From NCBI RefSeq assembly GCF_015546965.1, contig NZ_JADMUF010000005.1:1-64000 (forward strand): DNA of 64,000 nucleotides, written 5' to 3'. Numbering within the stretch: position 1 is the stretch's first letter; each line of letters opens with the position of its first letter. The notes under the pieces are model-generated. The model was not told the DNA's origin. It did not search any database and worked only from the letters and a program-made list of their open reading frames with translations. Below are positions 1-8,987 of this stretch, piece by piece. The DNA is from Collinsella aerofaciens (GTDB lineage Bacteria; Actinomycetota; Coriobacteriia; Coriobacteriales; Coriobacteriaceae). A program made the translations under genes and the position numbers.

Positions 1-218
1 CTCTACAGTCCTGCGCAAGACGGAAAGCACATTAAGTGCTTTCCTTTGCGTGCGGAACTCGCGACAAACTTAACCCCCGCCCTCAGCCCCGGAGACCCTC
101 CCTGCCGTCACTTTGTCCAAACAGTTCTTGCTCCTCGCCGCTTCCGCGGCTCGAGGTCCCCGTTCTCCGCGGTGGAATTGGTCTGATTATTCTTGTTGAA
201 ACTCGGCCTTTGGCTCAT
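1..218. other. Left-edge non-coding stretch
   Basis: I find no convincing gene here. Positions 22-44 form a perfect 9-bp hairpin (GGAAAGCAC, loop ATTAA, GTGCTTTCC) followed by TTTG. This could be the end of a plus-strand gene lying to the left of the window. The small open frame across this stretch has no recognisable domain and no good ribosome binding site. Confidence 0.4.
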
Positions 219-255
219 AAAAAACGGGAGATGCGGTTTTACATCCCCCGTTTTT
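219..255 (-). terminator. Terminator after the phosphoesterase gene
   Basis: On the minus strand an AACGGGGGATG / CATCTCCCGTT stem is followed by a run of six T, just past the stop codon at 263. The plus-strand reading also ends in T5, so it may stop transcription in both directions. Confidence 0.75.
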
Positions 256-262
256 GTTGCGG

Positions 263-730
263 TTAGTCTAGGTCAATAAACTTGGTGCTTATGATCTTGC
301 CGTCTTTTACTAGCATTCTGGCCATGGTGGGGCCTCGGGTGCCTCTGGGGTAGCTGGCGCTGCCCGGGTTGAGGACTAAGCAGCGGCCCACTTGGGCTTC
401 TTTGGTTACGTGGGTGTGGCCGTTGATGGCTACGTCTACGGATCCCACCGGAAGGTCTTCGCGGTAGTGGGCTACGGCGAATTTGAGGCCTTCGTAGGTA
501 AAGAGCGCAAGACGGTCTACATCGGGGCCGTAGTCGCGGTAGTAATCGTTGTTGCCCAGTACGGCCCGCACGGGGGCGATGGTGCATAGGTGCTCGTAGT
601 CCATCTCCGACGTGAGGTCGCCAGCGTGGATGATCAGGTCTGCGCCCTCAAGCTCATCCAGGAGCGCAGGCGAAAGATAGCCGTGGGTGTCCGAGATGAT
701 GTCGATACGCTTGGCACTTGCGCTGTTCAT
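263..730 (-). CDS. YfcE/MJ0936-type metallophosphoesterase
   Basis: This 155-residue protein belongs to the small calcineurin-like phosphoesterases, which hydrolyse phosphodiester bonds with two bound metal ions. The metal-binding motifs appear in order: D-x-H near the start (IISDTHG), GDLTS, GNND, and the C-terminal GHTH followed by NPGS. These are all the family's hallmark positions, and the length is normal. The frame is open 17 codons further upstream, but I chose the ATG at 730 because it is preceded by AAGGGA and because the next upstream gene's terminator lies at 769-818. The natural substrate cannot be read from sequence, as family members act on model phosphodiesters in vitro. It appears to be a single-gene unit with terminators on both sides. 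Confidence 0.88.
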   Translation of the reverse strand: MNSASAKRIDIISDTHGYLSPALLDELEGADLIIHAGDLTSEMDYEHLCTIAPVRAVLGNNDYYRDYGPDVDRLALFTYEGLKFAVAHYREDLPVGSVDVAINGHTHVTKEAQVGRCLVLNPGSASYPRGTRGPTMARMLVKDGKIISTKFIDLD

Positions 731-768
731 GGGATCCCTTCCGCAAAAAAACGATTCGGCAGATACAT

Positions 769-818
769 AAAAAGGCCCCACGGCTCCGCAGACGATGGGT
801 CTACAGGGCTGCGGGGCC
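769..818 (-). terminator. Terminator of the first LytS/LytTR pair
   Basis: On the minus strand a GGCCCC...GGGGCC stem with a partly paired interior is followed by five T. It lies just after the stop codon at 825. Confidence 0.65.
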
Positions 819-824
819 AGTGTG

Positions 825-1541
825 CTAGAGACTCAGGGCCTTCTTGAGCGGCACGACGCGGCGACGCGAAACCGGAACGCGTTCGTCGACGCCCGTAATG
901 CCCAGCTGGATGGCACCCGAGGGCACCGTCTCCACATCCGTGACGCACGCCAAGTTGACGATATAGCGGCGGTGAACACGGAAGAAGCCAAAATCGCAGA
1001 GCTTGGCCTCAAACTGCGCCAGCGAGGTCGTCGACAAAAAGCGATCATCGACGGTATAGATGCAGGAGTAATCGTCCTTGGCCATGATAAAGCGAATGTC
1101 GTCCACGGGAATGAGCACCTTGCGGCCGCCCTTTTCCACCGGGATACGCTCGATGGTCACTTTGCTGTCCGTAACCGGCTTGGCGCGTTGCATGACCTTC
1201 TCGATCGCGCGATCCAAGCGAGCTTCCTCGACAGGCTTCATCAGATAATCGACGGCATCCACGTCGAATGCCTCGACCGCATGGTCGCTATACGCAGTCA
1301 CAAACACGATCGCCGGCGGATTTTTGAGCTTATGCAGCGCCTCGGCAAGTTGCAGGCCCGAGGCACCGGGCATCGAGATATCGAGAAACACGACATCCAC
1401 GCGACTTTCCATAAGCATCTCGATGGCGGAGCGGACGCTCGACGCCTCCGTGATCGTGCCGATCTTGCCCGTTTGCTCGAGCAGGAAGCGAAGCTCCGAG
1501 CGAGCCGGCGCCTCATCATCCACAATCATCGCACGCAGCAT
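825..1541 (-). CDS. LytTR-family response regulator (pair 1)
   Basis: This 238-residue response regulator has an N-terminal receiver domain with the acidic pair at residues 8-9, the likely phosphoacceptor Asp54 (VFLDIS) and the conserved Lys in the MKPVEEARL segment. The C-terminal LytTR DNA-binding domain starts near residue 135 and contains FRVHRRYIVNL, the typical core of that fold. The preferred start is the ATG at 1541, with AAAGG about ten bases upstream; the TTG seven codons earlier has no such site. It lies 72 bp after the histidine kinase gene in the same direction, so the two are probably co-transcribed. LytTR regulators usually bind paired direct repeats and control cell-surface or peptide-response genes. 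The target here is unknown. A close paralogue lies at 6711-7445. Confidence 0.9.
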   Translation of the reverse strand: MLRAMIVDDEAPARSELRFLLEQTGKIGTITEASSVRSAIEMLMESRVDVVFLDISMPGASGLQLAEALHKLKNPPAIVFVTAYSDHAVEAFDVDAVDYLMKPVEEARLDRAIEKVMQRAKPVTDSKVTIERIPVEKGGRKVLIPVDDIRFIMAKDDYSCIYTVDDRFLSTTSLAQFEAKLCDFGFFRVHRRYIVNLACVTDVETVPSGAIQLGITGVDERVPVSRRRVVPLKKALSL

Positions 1542-1613
1542 AGGGATAAAACCTTTCGTCAACTAACTACGCCGGGCATCCGCCGCATGACGTTGAGCCC
1601 GTAGCCTTTTATT

Positions 1614-2957
1614 TTACTCTTGAATGTCAAAGATGCTCTCTGACAAATCAAGATGAAGGAGCACTTTGGTGCCCTTGCCCGGCGCCGATTCGACACGCGT
1701 ATAGGAGTGCGGCCCATAAAAGCGATGGATGCGCTCCGAAATATTGTGCATGGCCACACCGGCGCCGCCACCCTGGGGAGAGCTGGCGTCGGGACGGGCA
1801 GAGCGCTCGTCAAACAGTCTGGCGGCGGTACCCTCATCCATGCCCACGCCATTATCGGCCACGGCAATCAAGATTGCATCCTCGCCGTCTTGGTGAACGG
1901 TCACGTCGATCCTCAGGGCGTCGTCATCGCCCATACCATGACGCACGGCGTTCTCGACAATCGGCTGGATCACGAACGCCGGCACCAGCGTATCTTCCAC
2001 GTCCTCAGACACATCGAACGTCGCAAGCACGCGGTCCTCGCCAAAGCGGGCCTTCTCAAAGGTAAGGTAGCGCTTGGTCTGTGCGACCTCGCGCGAGACC
2101 GGAATAAGCGATCCCGAGTTGTCGAGCGTGGCACGATAGAACGATGAGAACTCACGAAGCAGTTCGCGGGCCCGCAGCGGGTCGGTGCGCGTAAACGATG
2201 CAATGGTGTTCAGCGTGTTGAACAGGAAGTGCGGGTTAATCTGCGCCTGCAGCGCACGCACCTCGGCGCGCGCCGTGAGTTCCTTTTGCACCTCGAGCTC
2301 GTGGATGGCGAGCTGTGTGGACAAGATCTCGGCAAAGCCCGAGGCAAGCGCGTACTGGGTACGGTCGACGGCGCGCGGGGTCTTGTAGTAGAACTTGAGC
2401 GTGCCGACGGTACGATCGCCCACCTTGATGGGGGCGATAATGCCGGCGGGGACTTGGTTGTGTGAGCCGTCCGAGCCCACGACATCCACCATACGGTTGA
2501 ACGACTGCACGATGCCATGTTCGATAACGTAGCGTGTGGCAAGCGTGTGAATGGGAGAATCTGGCAGCAGTTTTTCCTCAAACTCGCCCGCGCAGGCAAG
2601 CACGTTGTCCTCGTCGGTGATGGCCACCGTCATGGCGCGCGTCTCGGGCAAAATGCGCCGGCACACCAAACGCGCCGACTCCTGCGTCAGACCGCCCTTA
2701 ATGTCCTCGAGCATGGCCGAGGCCACCGAGAGCGTCTCCTCGGTGTACTGGGAGCGCACCGAATCGGGATTGAGCGTCAAAAAGATAAAGATGCACAGAA
2801 AGATGCACAGCAGCGCGCAGGCAATCACCGTGGCGATCGGCTCGATACCGGTCACCAAGGCAAAAATAAAGTACACCAGCACGCAAATGGCGCAGGCAAC
2901 GGCAATGATGCGAAAGATTGATATTGAGCTATCGCGCTGGGCGCGGCGGTCGATCAT
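1614..2957 (-). CDS. LytS/YehU-type sensor histidine kinase (pair 1)
   Basis: This 447-residue kinase has two transmembrane helices near the N-terminus (about residues 14-34 and 40-62). A GAF-like cytoplasmic region follows, then the His_kinase (PF06580) segment with the phosphoacceptor His243 in NPHFLFNTLN. The C-terminal ATPase domain carries the N box (PIVENAVRHG) and the G box (ADNGVGMDEG). It has only two membrane spans rather than the many found in true LytS sensors, so its signal is unclear. Its ATG overlaps the stop codon of the upstream glycosyltransferase (ATGA), which shows translational coupling. The cognate regulator follows 72 bp downstream. Confidence 0.9.
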   Translation of the reverse strand: MIDRRAQRDSSISIFRIIAVACAICVLVYFIFALVTGIEPIATVIACALLCIFLCIFIFLTLNPDSVRSQYTEETLSVASAMLEDIKGGLTQESARLVCRRILPETRAMTVAITDEDNVLACAGEFEEKLLPDSPIHTLATRYVIEHGIVQSFNRMVDVVGSDGSHNQVPAGIIAPIKVGDRTVGTLKFYYKTPRAVDRTQYALASGFAEILSTQLAIHELEVQKELTARAEVRALQAQINPHFLFNTLNTIASFTRTDPLRARELLREFSSFYRATLDNSGSLIPVSREVAQTKRYLTFEKARFGEDRVLATFDVSEDVEDTLVPAFVIQPIVENAVRHGMGDDDALRIDVTVHQDGEDAILIAVADNGVGMDEGTAARLFDERSARPDASSPQGGGAGVAMHNISERIHRFYGPHSYTRVESAPGKGTKVLLHLDLSESIFDIQE

Positions 2958-4141
2958 TCGGCCCCCTCCAGGATACTGATCAGTTGTGCGTCACGCCAAA
3001 GCCCGTCCATGATCTTGGGCCAAAAGCTCTGGAAACGCAGGTAGCTTGCAGCGTTTTGGCGCGCATAGGCCTTTGCCTCGCCGATACCATGGCGCCAGAT
3101 GCGCAGGTAGCCCTCATGCTCGCGGGTAAACACGCTGCGGACCATAGCGGTCTTGCGCACGCGGTCGTCGAGCTCGCGCGAAATCCACGGGCCCGGGTAG
3201 GGCATGAGTGATGCCGCCGTAACGGGAATGAGCTCCTTTTGATGCGCGGCGAATGTCAACTTGGCCCGTTCGTAGTACCAACGGTATACATCCTGCATAA
3301 AGCGCGGTGAGCGCTTTTCGGACTCCGGAGGCAGATGGCGCACGGTCCACTCGTTATCGAACCACACGTCGTAGCCAAACATGCGCATGTTAAAGAGGTA
3401 ATCCAAGTCCTCGCCGCGGGTGATAAACGGGTCAAAGGCCACACGCGTAAAGGCGCGGGCGTGCAGGGCCATCAGGCCGCCGCACACGTAGTTGGAGCGC
3501 GAGATGCGGGTGCCCGAGAGCGCCTTTTTCATCCAACGGTTGAACTCGATGCGCTTGGTCCACCAACGATGGCAGATGCCCGCCTTGTCCGTGGGAGCCA
3601 GCGGCGAGCCGTCGCGATCGTAGAAATAGCCGCTCTTGACCAAGATCGGCAAGCCCTGACGCGTCTGCTGCCCCAACGCATAGGTCGCGCGCTTCATAAA
3701 GTCGGCGTCGATGACAGTCTCATCGTCATCCAAAAAGATAACCGCGTCATGACCCAGCACAGCGGCACAGGCTAGCCCCATGTTGCGGATGGCACCGTAG
3801 CCTCGCAGACTCACGCACTCGCCCGAACCCTTGGGCGCGATCTGAGCAACCCGGTCTGCGATGCGCGAGGCCTGGGTGTTGGTGACAACGGTGACCTTGA
3901 GCGTGGGATGCGCGTCGACAATCTCGCGCACGCGCAGCGACACATCGGCTGTGGCAGAAACGGGACAGACCACCAAAAGGATGATGCGCGGGATGTCACG
4001 TACCTGCTCAAGCGAGGCCAGACAGCGGTCGAGTTCGGGATTGTCGGCGTTGAGTCGCGTCGAATGGTCATAGGTGCCAGGGGCGTTTGCGCAAGCGTCA
4101 TCGCCCGCCCAATACGTTGGAATCACGACTGTGGCGTTCAT
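2954..4141 (-). CDS. Family-2 glycosyltransferase
   Basis: This 395-residue protein has a GT-A fold signature: VVIPTYW at the N-terminus and FLDDDETV, which supplies the DXD metal and sugar-nucleotide site. A GEDLDY motif follows in the acceptor region. I see no transmembrane segment, so it is likely cytoplasmic or peripheral. A long C-terminal helical part follows the catalytic domain. GGGAGGG lies before the ATG at 4141. Its stop overlaps the start of the histidine kinase gene, so a glycosyltransferase and a two-component system share one transcript. That suggests surface glycan synthesis is tied to the signalling pair. The sugar donor and acceptor cannot be inferred. Confidence 0.82.
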   Translation of the reverse strand: MNATVVIPTYWAGDDACANAPGTYDHSTRLNADNPELDRCLASLEQVRDIPRIILLVVCPVSATADVSLRVREIVDAHPTLKVTVVTNTQASRIADRVAQIAPKGSGECVSLRGYGAIRNMGLACAAVLGHDAVIFLDDDETVIDADFMKRATYALGQQTRQGLPILVKSGYFYDRDGSPLAPTDKAGICHRWWTKRIEFNRWMKKALSGTRISRSNYVCGGLMALHARAFTRVAFDPFITRGEDLDYLFNMRMFGYDVWFDNEWTVRHLPPESEKRSPRFMQDVYRWYYERAKLTFAAHQKELIPVTAASLMPYPGPWISRELDDRVRKTAMVRSVFTREHEGYLRIWRHGIGEAKAYARQNAASYLRFQSFWPKIMDGLWRDAQLISILEGAE

Positions 4142-4162
4142 GCCTTACCCTCCCTGCAACAC

Positions 4163-4197
4163 AAAAACGGGACGCCGCCAAACACAGGCGACGCCCC
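4163..4197 (-). terminator. Terminator of the UMF1 transporter gene
   Basis: On the minus strand GGGGCGTCGCC and GGCGGCGTCCC pair around a 7-nt loop and are followed by GTTTTTG. It lies between the transporter stop at 4313 and the glycosyltransferase start. Confidence 0.8.
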
Positions 4198-4312
4198 GCG
4201 ACCTAGCTGATTCCATCATACCCACTTGGGCAAATCATTGCTCGCAAGTCGCAATGTTTATTGCGGATAACCCCAAAAGAGTACCGTGGACAGGCACAAT
4301 AGCCTCTCGCTC

Positions 4313-5572
4313 CTATGCGGCATGCTCTGCCGCCCGAGTCATGCGGGACAGGCGGACCAGCAGCATAAAGCCAACGATCAGCAGCACGCCAATGGAAAGG
4401 ACGCCCAGCGACGGGTTGCCGGTCAGCGAGGTGACGATCGACACCAGGAAGGTGCCCATAACGCTTGCATAACGACCAAAGATGTCAAAGAAGCCGTAGT
4501 ACTCGTTGGACTTTTCCTTGGGGATAATGCGGCCAAAGTAGCTACGGCTGAGCGCCTGCACGCCGCCCTGGAACAGGCCGACCATAATGGCAAGCACCCA
4601 GAACTCAAAGGCGGTCTTTAGGAAGAACGCGGCGAACAGCACAATGCCCATGTAGGCGGCAACGGCCACCAGGATCATGTTGAGCGTGCCCACGCGTCCG
4701 GCGAGCTTGCCGTAGATGATGGCAGACGGAAAAGCCACGAACTGCGTAACGAGCAGCGCCAGGACAAGCTGCGTCGAATCGATACCCAAAGCCGAGCCGT
4801 AACTGGTGGCCATGGAAATGACCGTGTGGACGCCATCGATATAGAAGAAGAACGCGACCATGTAGACCAGCACGGTCTTGTTGTGGGCGATCTCGCGCAT
4901 GGTGTGTCCGACCTCGGAGAACACACCGCCCACGATGTGGCCGATGGTGTCCTCGGGACCGCGCTCGCGACCGTACTTTTGCTTATAGGTGCGAATGAGC
5001 GGCAGGGTAAAGATGAGCCACCAGGCACCGGTGATGATAAACGACAGACGCGTTGCCAGCATGGTGGGGACGCCAAGAGCAGGGCCACCCATGATGAGCG
5101 CCAGGCAGATGACGAACGGCACGGTGGAACCGATATAGCCCCAGGCATAGCCCGAGCTGGACACGGCGTCCATGCGCTCGTCGGTGGTAATGTCGGGCAG
5201 CATGGCGTCGTAGAACGTCATAGAAGAGTTAAGGCCGATGGTGCACAGCACGTACACGGTCAAAAATGCCATGGCGGACATTGGGATAGCCTGCGCCAGG
5301 CAAAGCACCAGGCCCGTGAGGAAGAAGCCCAAGAAGAACTTGATCTTGTTGCCTGCGTAGTCAGCAAGCGCGCCCAGAATGGGCATGAGCATGGCAATGA
5401 CCAGCGAGGCGATCGTCTGCGCATTGCCCCAGGCGACCACCAGGTCGGCCGAGGAAGCGCCGGTATTGATGGCGTTAAAGTAAATGGGCACCACCGAGGT
5501 ATTGAGCAGCACAAGGGCCGAATTGCCCACATCATACATAACCCAGTTACGCTCGAGCTTGGTGTATTTCAT
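4313..5572 (-). CDS. UMF1/Atg22-like MFS transporter
   Basis: This 419-residue membrane protein has about twelve hydrophobic spans and the N-terminal block RNWVMYDVGNSA, which marks the UMF1 family (the bacterial relatives of Atg22 in the major facilitator superfamily). The second-half motif LSRSYFGRIIPKEKSNEYYG, with its charged loop, is also typical. Family members are thought to export amino acids or similar small solutes, but few have been tested, so the substrate remains open. AAGGG lies nine bases before the ATG. It appears monocistronic, with a strong terminator downstream. Confidence 0.85.
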   Translation of the reverse strand: MKYTKLERNWVMYDVGNSALVLLNTSVVPIYFNAINTGASSADLVVAWGNAQTIASLVIAMLMPILGALADYAGNKIKFFLGFFLTGLVLCLAQAIPMSAMAFLTVYVLCTIGLNSSMTFYDAMLPDITTDERMDAVSSSGYAWGYIGSTVPFVICLALIMGGPALGVPTMLATRLSFIITGAWWLIFTLPLIRTYKQKYGRERGPEDTIGHIVGGVFSEVGHTMREIAHNKTVLVYMVAFFFYIDGVHTVISMATSYGSALGIDSTQLVLALLVTQFVAFPSAIIYGKLAGRVGTLNMILVAVAAYMGIVLFAAFFLKTAFEFWVLAIMVGLFQGGVQALSRSYFGRIIPKEKSNEYYGFFDIFGRYASVMGTFLVSIVTSLTGNPSLGVLSIGVLLIVGFMLLVRLSRMTRAAEHAA

Positions 5573-5673
5573 GGACAGGGACCCTTCGTATTCGCCCGAT
5601 ATGCAGTTAGTTCATCGTACCCCAATTGTCCAGAACCGCCGGTAAGGATTCGGCAAAGGGGCACGCACGGGCC

Positions 5674-6618
5674 CTATTCCTCGCGGTCGAACTCCTCATC
5701 GGCATTGAGCACGCGACCGCTGTAGTTGACGTGACTGGTCACGGCATCCATGTCACCGATCTCGATAAAACGTGCGACCGTGCACTCGTAATCGACCAGC
5801 GCGCGATCAAAGACCTCGGGGAAACTCTCGTTCGAGACCTCGTCGGTAAAGGGATTCTTCCATGTCAGATGGCCCAGGTTACCGGTGCGCTCGGGCAGCT
5901 CCGTCGTCACGCGATGGGCAAGGCCGTCGAGCAGCGAGTAGTCGTGTACCAAGCCCTCAACCAGCGAGATCGCGCGCGTCTTTGCGGAGCCGGCCGGCTC
6001 AATCGCGCGGTAAAGTCGCTGCATATTGGCAACGGCAGCACCGTACTCCCCCGCCGGAATGTCAATGCCGTACACGCGTCCGGCAACATAGCTCATCAGC
6101 ACGCCGGCCACGCGATTGATGCGATCGGTGGTGACGATCTCGCCCGCCGGCGGGTAATCGTCGACCGTAGCGCCATCGCGTTTAAGCTGCAGCATCAGTA
6201 CATCCAGGTCGCTCTCGATCACGGCATGGACCTGACTGCTCGAATCCTCAAGCTCTGAATCGGACTCCACGATGCCAAACTGCTGCTCATAGACAAAGGG
6301 ATGGGCGTTGCGGTCGAGCACGTAATGAGACAGCAGGCCCAGCGCAAAGGCGCGACCCAAGCTGGCGTCGCGCGGCAGCAGATGCGACACGCCGTCGCGC
6401 AGGCACGCGAACTGGCGAGACATGCGCGACCGATGCATGACCTGCGCCAGCAGCGTGCAGTCGGAAACACGCGGTGTCAGAATGTGAAAGAAAAACGGGT
6501 CGGGGCCTTGGTTGCCCAAGATAAAGGCAATGCGCTCTTCATCGGACGTGATGACGCCCTGCGGAAGACGGTCGATGCTTTCCTCGCCAAACAGATGATG
6601 GGTGATAAGCGCGGGCAT
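5674..6618 (-). CDS. Zinc-dependent phospholipase C-like protein
   Basis: This 314-residue protein resembles the Zn_dep_PLPC family (PF00882). The N-terminus has the paired histidines of ALITHHLFGE, and the middle has GLLSHYVLDRNAHPFVYE, whose His and Asp residues match zinc ligands of that fold. DPFFFHI adds another histidine. I see no signal peptide, so unlike secreted clostridial phospholipases it is probably cytoplasmic. The frame is open ten codons further upstream, but the ATG at 6618 has AAAGGA at ideal spacing. It stands alone between the UMF1 transporter and the second LytTR pair. Family membership is fairly clear; the substrate is not. Confidence 0.75.
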   Translation of the reverse strand: MPALITHHLFGEESIDRLPQGVITSDEERIAFILGNQGPDPFFFHILTPRVSDCTLLAQVMHRSRMSRQFACLRDGVSHLLPRDASLGRAFALGLLSHYVLDRNAHPFVYEQQFGIVESDSELEDSSSQVHAVIESDLDVLMLQLKRDGATVDDYPPAGEIVTTDRINRVAGVLMSYVAGRVYGIDIPAGEYGAAVANMQRLYRAIEPAGSAKTRAISLVEGLVHDYSLLDGLAHRVTTELPERTGNLGHLTWKNPFTDEVSNESFPEVFDRALVDYECTVARFIEIGDMDAVTSHVNYSGRVLNADEEFDREE

Positions 6619-6710
6619 AATGATCCTTTCGATTTCATTCGATGCCACCCATTATGCCCACCGCGCGCCCATGCCAAACCTGCGATGGTAAACGACGACA
6701 CGCAAGCCTC

Positions 6711-7445
6711 TTACGCAAGCCCCAGGTGCGACTTGACCTCGGCGGCACGACGACGGGACACCGGTACCGTCGAGCTCACGCGGTCAAGCCTGAGCTCCAT
6801 CAACCCCGTGGAGCCAATCTCAACATTGTGCACGTCTTCCAAATTGACCAGATAGCTGCGATGAACGCGAATAAAGCCCTCGGAGCCCAAGCGACGCTCG
6901 AGCGAAGAGATCGACTCATTGATCAGGTACGTTCCCTCGGCGCAGATGGCGTTGCAAAAATCGGCGCGCGCCTCAAAGTAGCAGACGTCTGCGGCGGGAA
7001 TGAACACCTTTTTGCCCCCGCGGTCCACCGTCAGACGTAAAGGCTGGCGCGGAGCGTGGATAACACGACGGGCACCCAAGGCTGCCTCGGTCTTGTCGAG
7101 TGCCTTTGACAGGCGTGCGTCCTCGACCGGCTTGACGACATAATCGACGGCATCGAGGTTATAGGCATCAGCCGCATACTCGGCAAACGCCGTCACAAAC
7201 ACAACCACCGGCGGCGTCTTTAGGTTCTGCAGCGTCTCGGCAAGCTCAATTCCCGAGCGACCGGGCATGGTAATGTCTAAAAACAGCACGTCGGGCTTGT
7301 TCGACAGAATCGACTCCACGGCTTCGGTGACATTGCCCGCCTCGGCAATCTGGCCCACACGCGTATCCTTTTCCAACAGATAGCGTAGCTCAGCCCTAAT
7401 GGGAGGTTCGTCATCAACCACCAAGATGTTCCAGCCTTCGGACAT
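6711..7445 (-). CDS. LytTR-family response regulator (pair 2)
   Basis: This 244-residue receiver plus LytTR regulator has an acidic pair at residues 11-12, phosphoacceptor Asp57 (FLDITM) and the conserved Lys in VVKPVEDARL. Its C-terminal LytTR domain contains FIRVHRSYLVNLEDV. It is a clear paralogue of the regulator at 825-1541, sharing domain order, length and many motifs. GAGGGG precedes the ATG. It lies 38 bp after its kinase gene. DNA-binding residues differ between the paralogues (RVHRRYIVN against RVHRSYLVN), so their target sites may be related but separate. Confidence 0.9.
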   Translation of the reverse strand: MSEGWNILVVDDEPPIRAELRYLLEKDTRVGQIAEAGNVTEAVESILSNKPDVLFLDITMPGRSGIELAETLQNLKTPPVVVFVTAFAEYAADAYNLDAVDYVVKPVEDARLSKALDKTEAALGARRVIHAPRQPLRLTVDRGGKKVFIPAADVCYFEARADFCNAICAEGTYLINESISSLERRLGSEGFIRVHRSYLVNLEDVHNVEIGSTGLMELRLDRVSSTVPVSRRRAAEVKSHLGLA

Positions 7446-7483
7446 ATGTGCTTCCCCTCTTTTTCTCTCAATCCAACCGCGTG

Positions 7484-8875
7484 CTACGCCGTCAACGGCG
7501 CGGGCTCATGCGGCTCGCCGTTCAGCTCGACGATGACCTGCGTTCCCACACCCTCCTGGGACTTCACGCGCATGCCGGAATCTTCTCCGTAAAAGAAATG
7601 GATGCGCTGAAGCACGTTGAAGAGCGCCAGGCCGCAACCTCGCTTGACGGAGCCGTCGGCGGTAATGCTCTCGGGCTCCTCCAGGCGATGCTGCTCAAAC
7701 AGATGTGCGCAGACCTCTTCGCTCATACCGATGCCGTCGTCCTCGACGATGATCTCCAAACCGTCATCGGTCTCGAAAGCCCTAACATGAATAGAAAGCG
7801 GCTCGGTCTCGCGCTGCGCGTGCTTGATGCAGTTTTCGAGCAACGGCTGCAAGATAAACGGCGGCACCATGCAATCGCGCACCTCAAAGTCGATATCGAC
7901 CGAGACGCGCAGACGGCCGTCGCCATAACGAGCCTGCATAAGATTGATATAGCGAGTGCCCTGTTCCACCTCGTGCTCGAGCGTTGTGAGGGTATCGGAA
8001 TCAGAAAGCGTCTGACGGTAGTAATTGGAAAAGTCGATCAGCAGCGACCTGGCCTTGTCCGGCTCGGTACGTACGAGCGACACGATGGTGCTGATGGTAT
8101 TGAATAGAAAATGAGGATCGACCTGCGATTGCAAGGCGCGCAGCTCCACGCGGGCCGTAAGCTCGTCCTGGCGCTCGAGCTCAAAGCTTGCAAGCTGCGT
8201 GGAAATGAGGTCGGCAAAGCCCGAGGCAAGCGCCGTCTGGCGCATATCGATGCTGCTCAGACGGGGATAATACAGCTCGAGCGTGCCCACGCAATGCCCG
8301 CGCACGGTAAGCGGTGCGACAATACCGGCGCGCAGGCGCGGAAAGTAGCCACCCGTCTCGGTCGAGGCATCGCGCGAGAACACGCTTTGCTCACCGCTGT
8401 TGATCACATTGAGCGTGGTCCGCAGCACCACCGGGGTGCCCGCGGGGCATTTTGCCGAGTCCTCGCCCCAGCTTGCCAACACCTGCTTGCCGTCGGTAAA
8501 GCAGATGGTAGAGGCGATAGTTTCGGACAGGATGATCTTAGAGGCGCCCAGGGCAGCTTCGGGCGTAAGGCCGCGCGACGTGTAGGCGAATATTTTCGAC
8601 GCGATGGCGAGCGTGCGGTCGGTAGCGCTCGATGTGAGGTCGTCGGGAACGACAAAGACGTACGAGAAGAAGAAGCACAGCATGACCAAGCCGGCAATGA
8701 CGACAACGGCCGGAACGGGATTGGGATTATCGGTTAGATCCCAGATGAGCAGCAGGATAAGCAGCGGAACGATAATACCGAGCAAGATGGCTTGAACCAC
8801 ATGCTGAGCGGTACGAAAGACCTTGGTAGAGTTGTAGCTCTTGCCCAGAATCAGCCTATTGAGATCCACCGTCAT
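7484..8875 (-). CDS. LytS/YehU-type sensor histidine kinase (pair 2)
   Basis: This protein is about 463 residues long with two transmembrane helices (about 28-45 and 55-75), a GAF-like region, His255 in DPHFLFNTIST, an N box (LLENCIKHA) and a G box (EDDGIGMSE). It is a paralogue of the kinase at 1614-2957. The start is uncertain. AAGGAG abuts the ATG at 8875, while a GTG two codons later (8869) would have ideal spacing. An upstream start at 8938 is unlikely, because it would place codons inside the terminator at 8902-8929. It is followed by its regulator in the same direction. Confidence 0.88.
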   Translation of the reverse strand: MTVDLNRLILGKSYNSTKVFRTAQHVVQAILLGIIVPLLILLLIWDLTDNPNPVPAVVVIAGLVMLCFFFSYVFVVPDDLTSSATDRTLAIASKIFAYTSRGLTPEAALGASKIILSETIASTICFTDGKQVLASWGEDSAKCPAGTPVVLRTTLNVINSGEQSVFSRDASTETGGYFPRLRAGIVAPLTVRGHCVGTLELYYPRLSSIDMRQTALASGFADLISTQLASFELERQDELTARVELRALQSQVDPHFLFNTISTIVSLVRTEPDKARSLLIDFSNYYRQTLSDSDTLTTLEHEVEQGTRYINLMQARYGDGRLRVSVDIDFEVRDCMVPPFILQPLLENCIKHAQRETEPLSIHVRAFETDDGLEIIVEDDGIGMSEEVCAHLFEQHRLEEPESITADGSVKRGCGLALFNVLQRIHFFYGEDSGMRVKSQEGVGTQVIVELNGEPHEPAPLTA

Positions 8876-8901
8876 CTCCTTCTTACTGACGCACCCCATA
8901 G

Positions 8902-8929
8902 CAATAAAGAGGGCCGCAAGCGACCCTCT
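8902..8929 (-). terminator. Terminator of the amidohydrolase gene
   Basis: On the minus strand AGAGGGTCGC and GCGGCCCTCT pair (one G-T wobble) and are followed by TTTATT, about 60 bp past the amidohydrolase stop codon. Confidence 0.75.
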
Positions 8930-8932
8930 CCA

Positions 8933-8945
8933 TTGCATTATGCAA
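8933..8945. promoter_or_regulatory. 13-bp palindrome TTGCATTATGCAA
   Basis: This perfect palindrome (TTGCAT, T, ATGCAA) lies between the amidohydrolase stop codon and the terminator. It could be an operator for the second two-component pair or part of the mRNA tail. No function is shown. Confidence 0.25.
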
Positions 8946-8987
8946 TCAAATACTGTGTTTTACATCAAGCCATCGATGAACGGTAGC

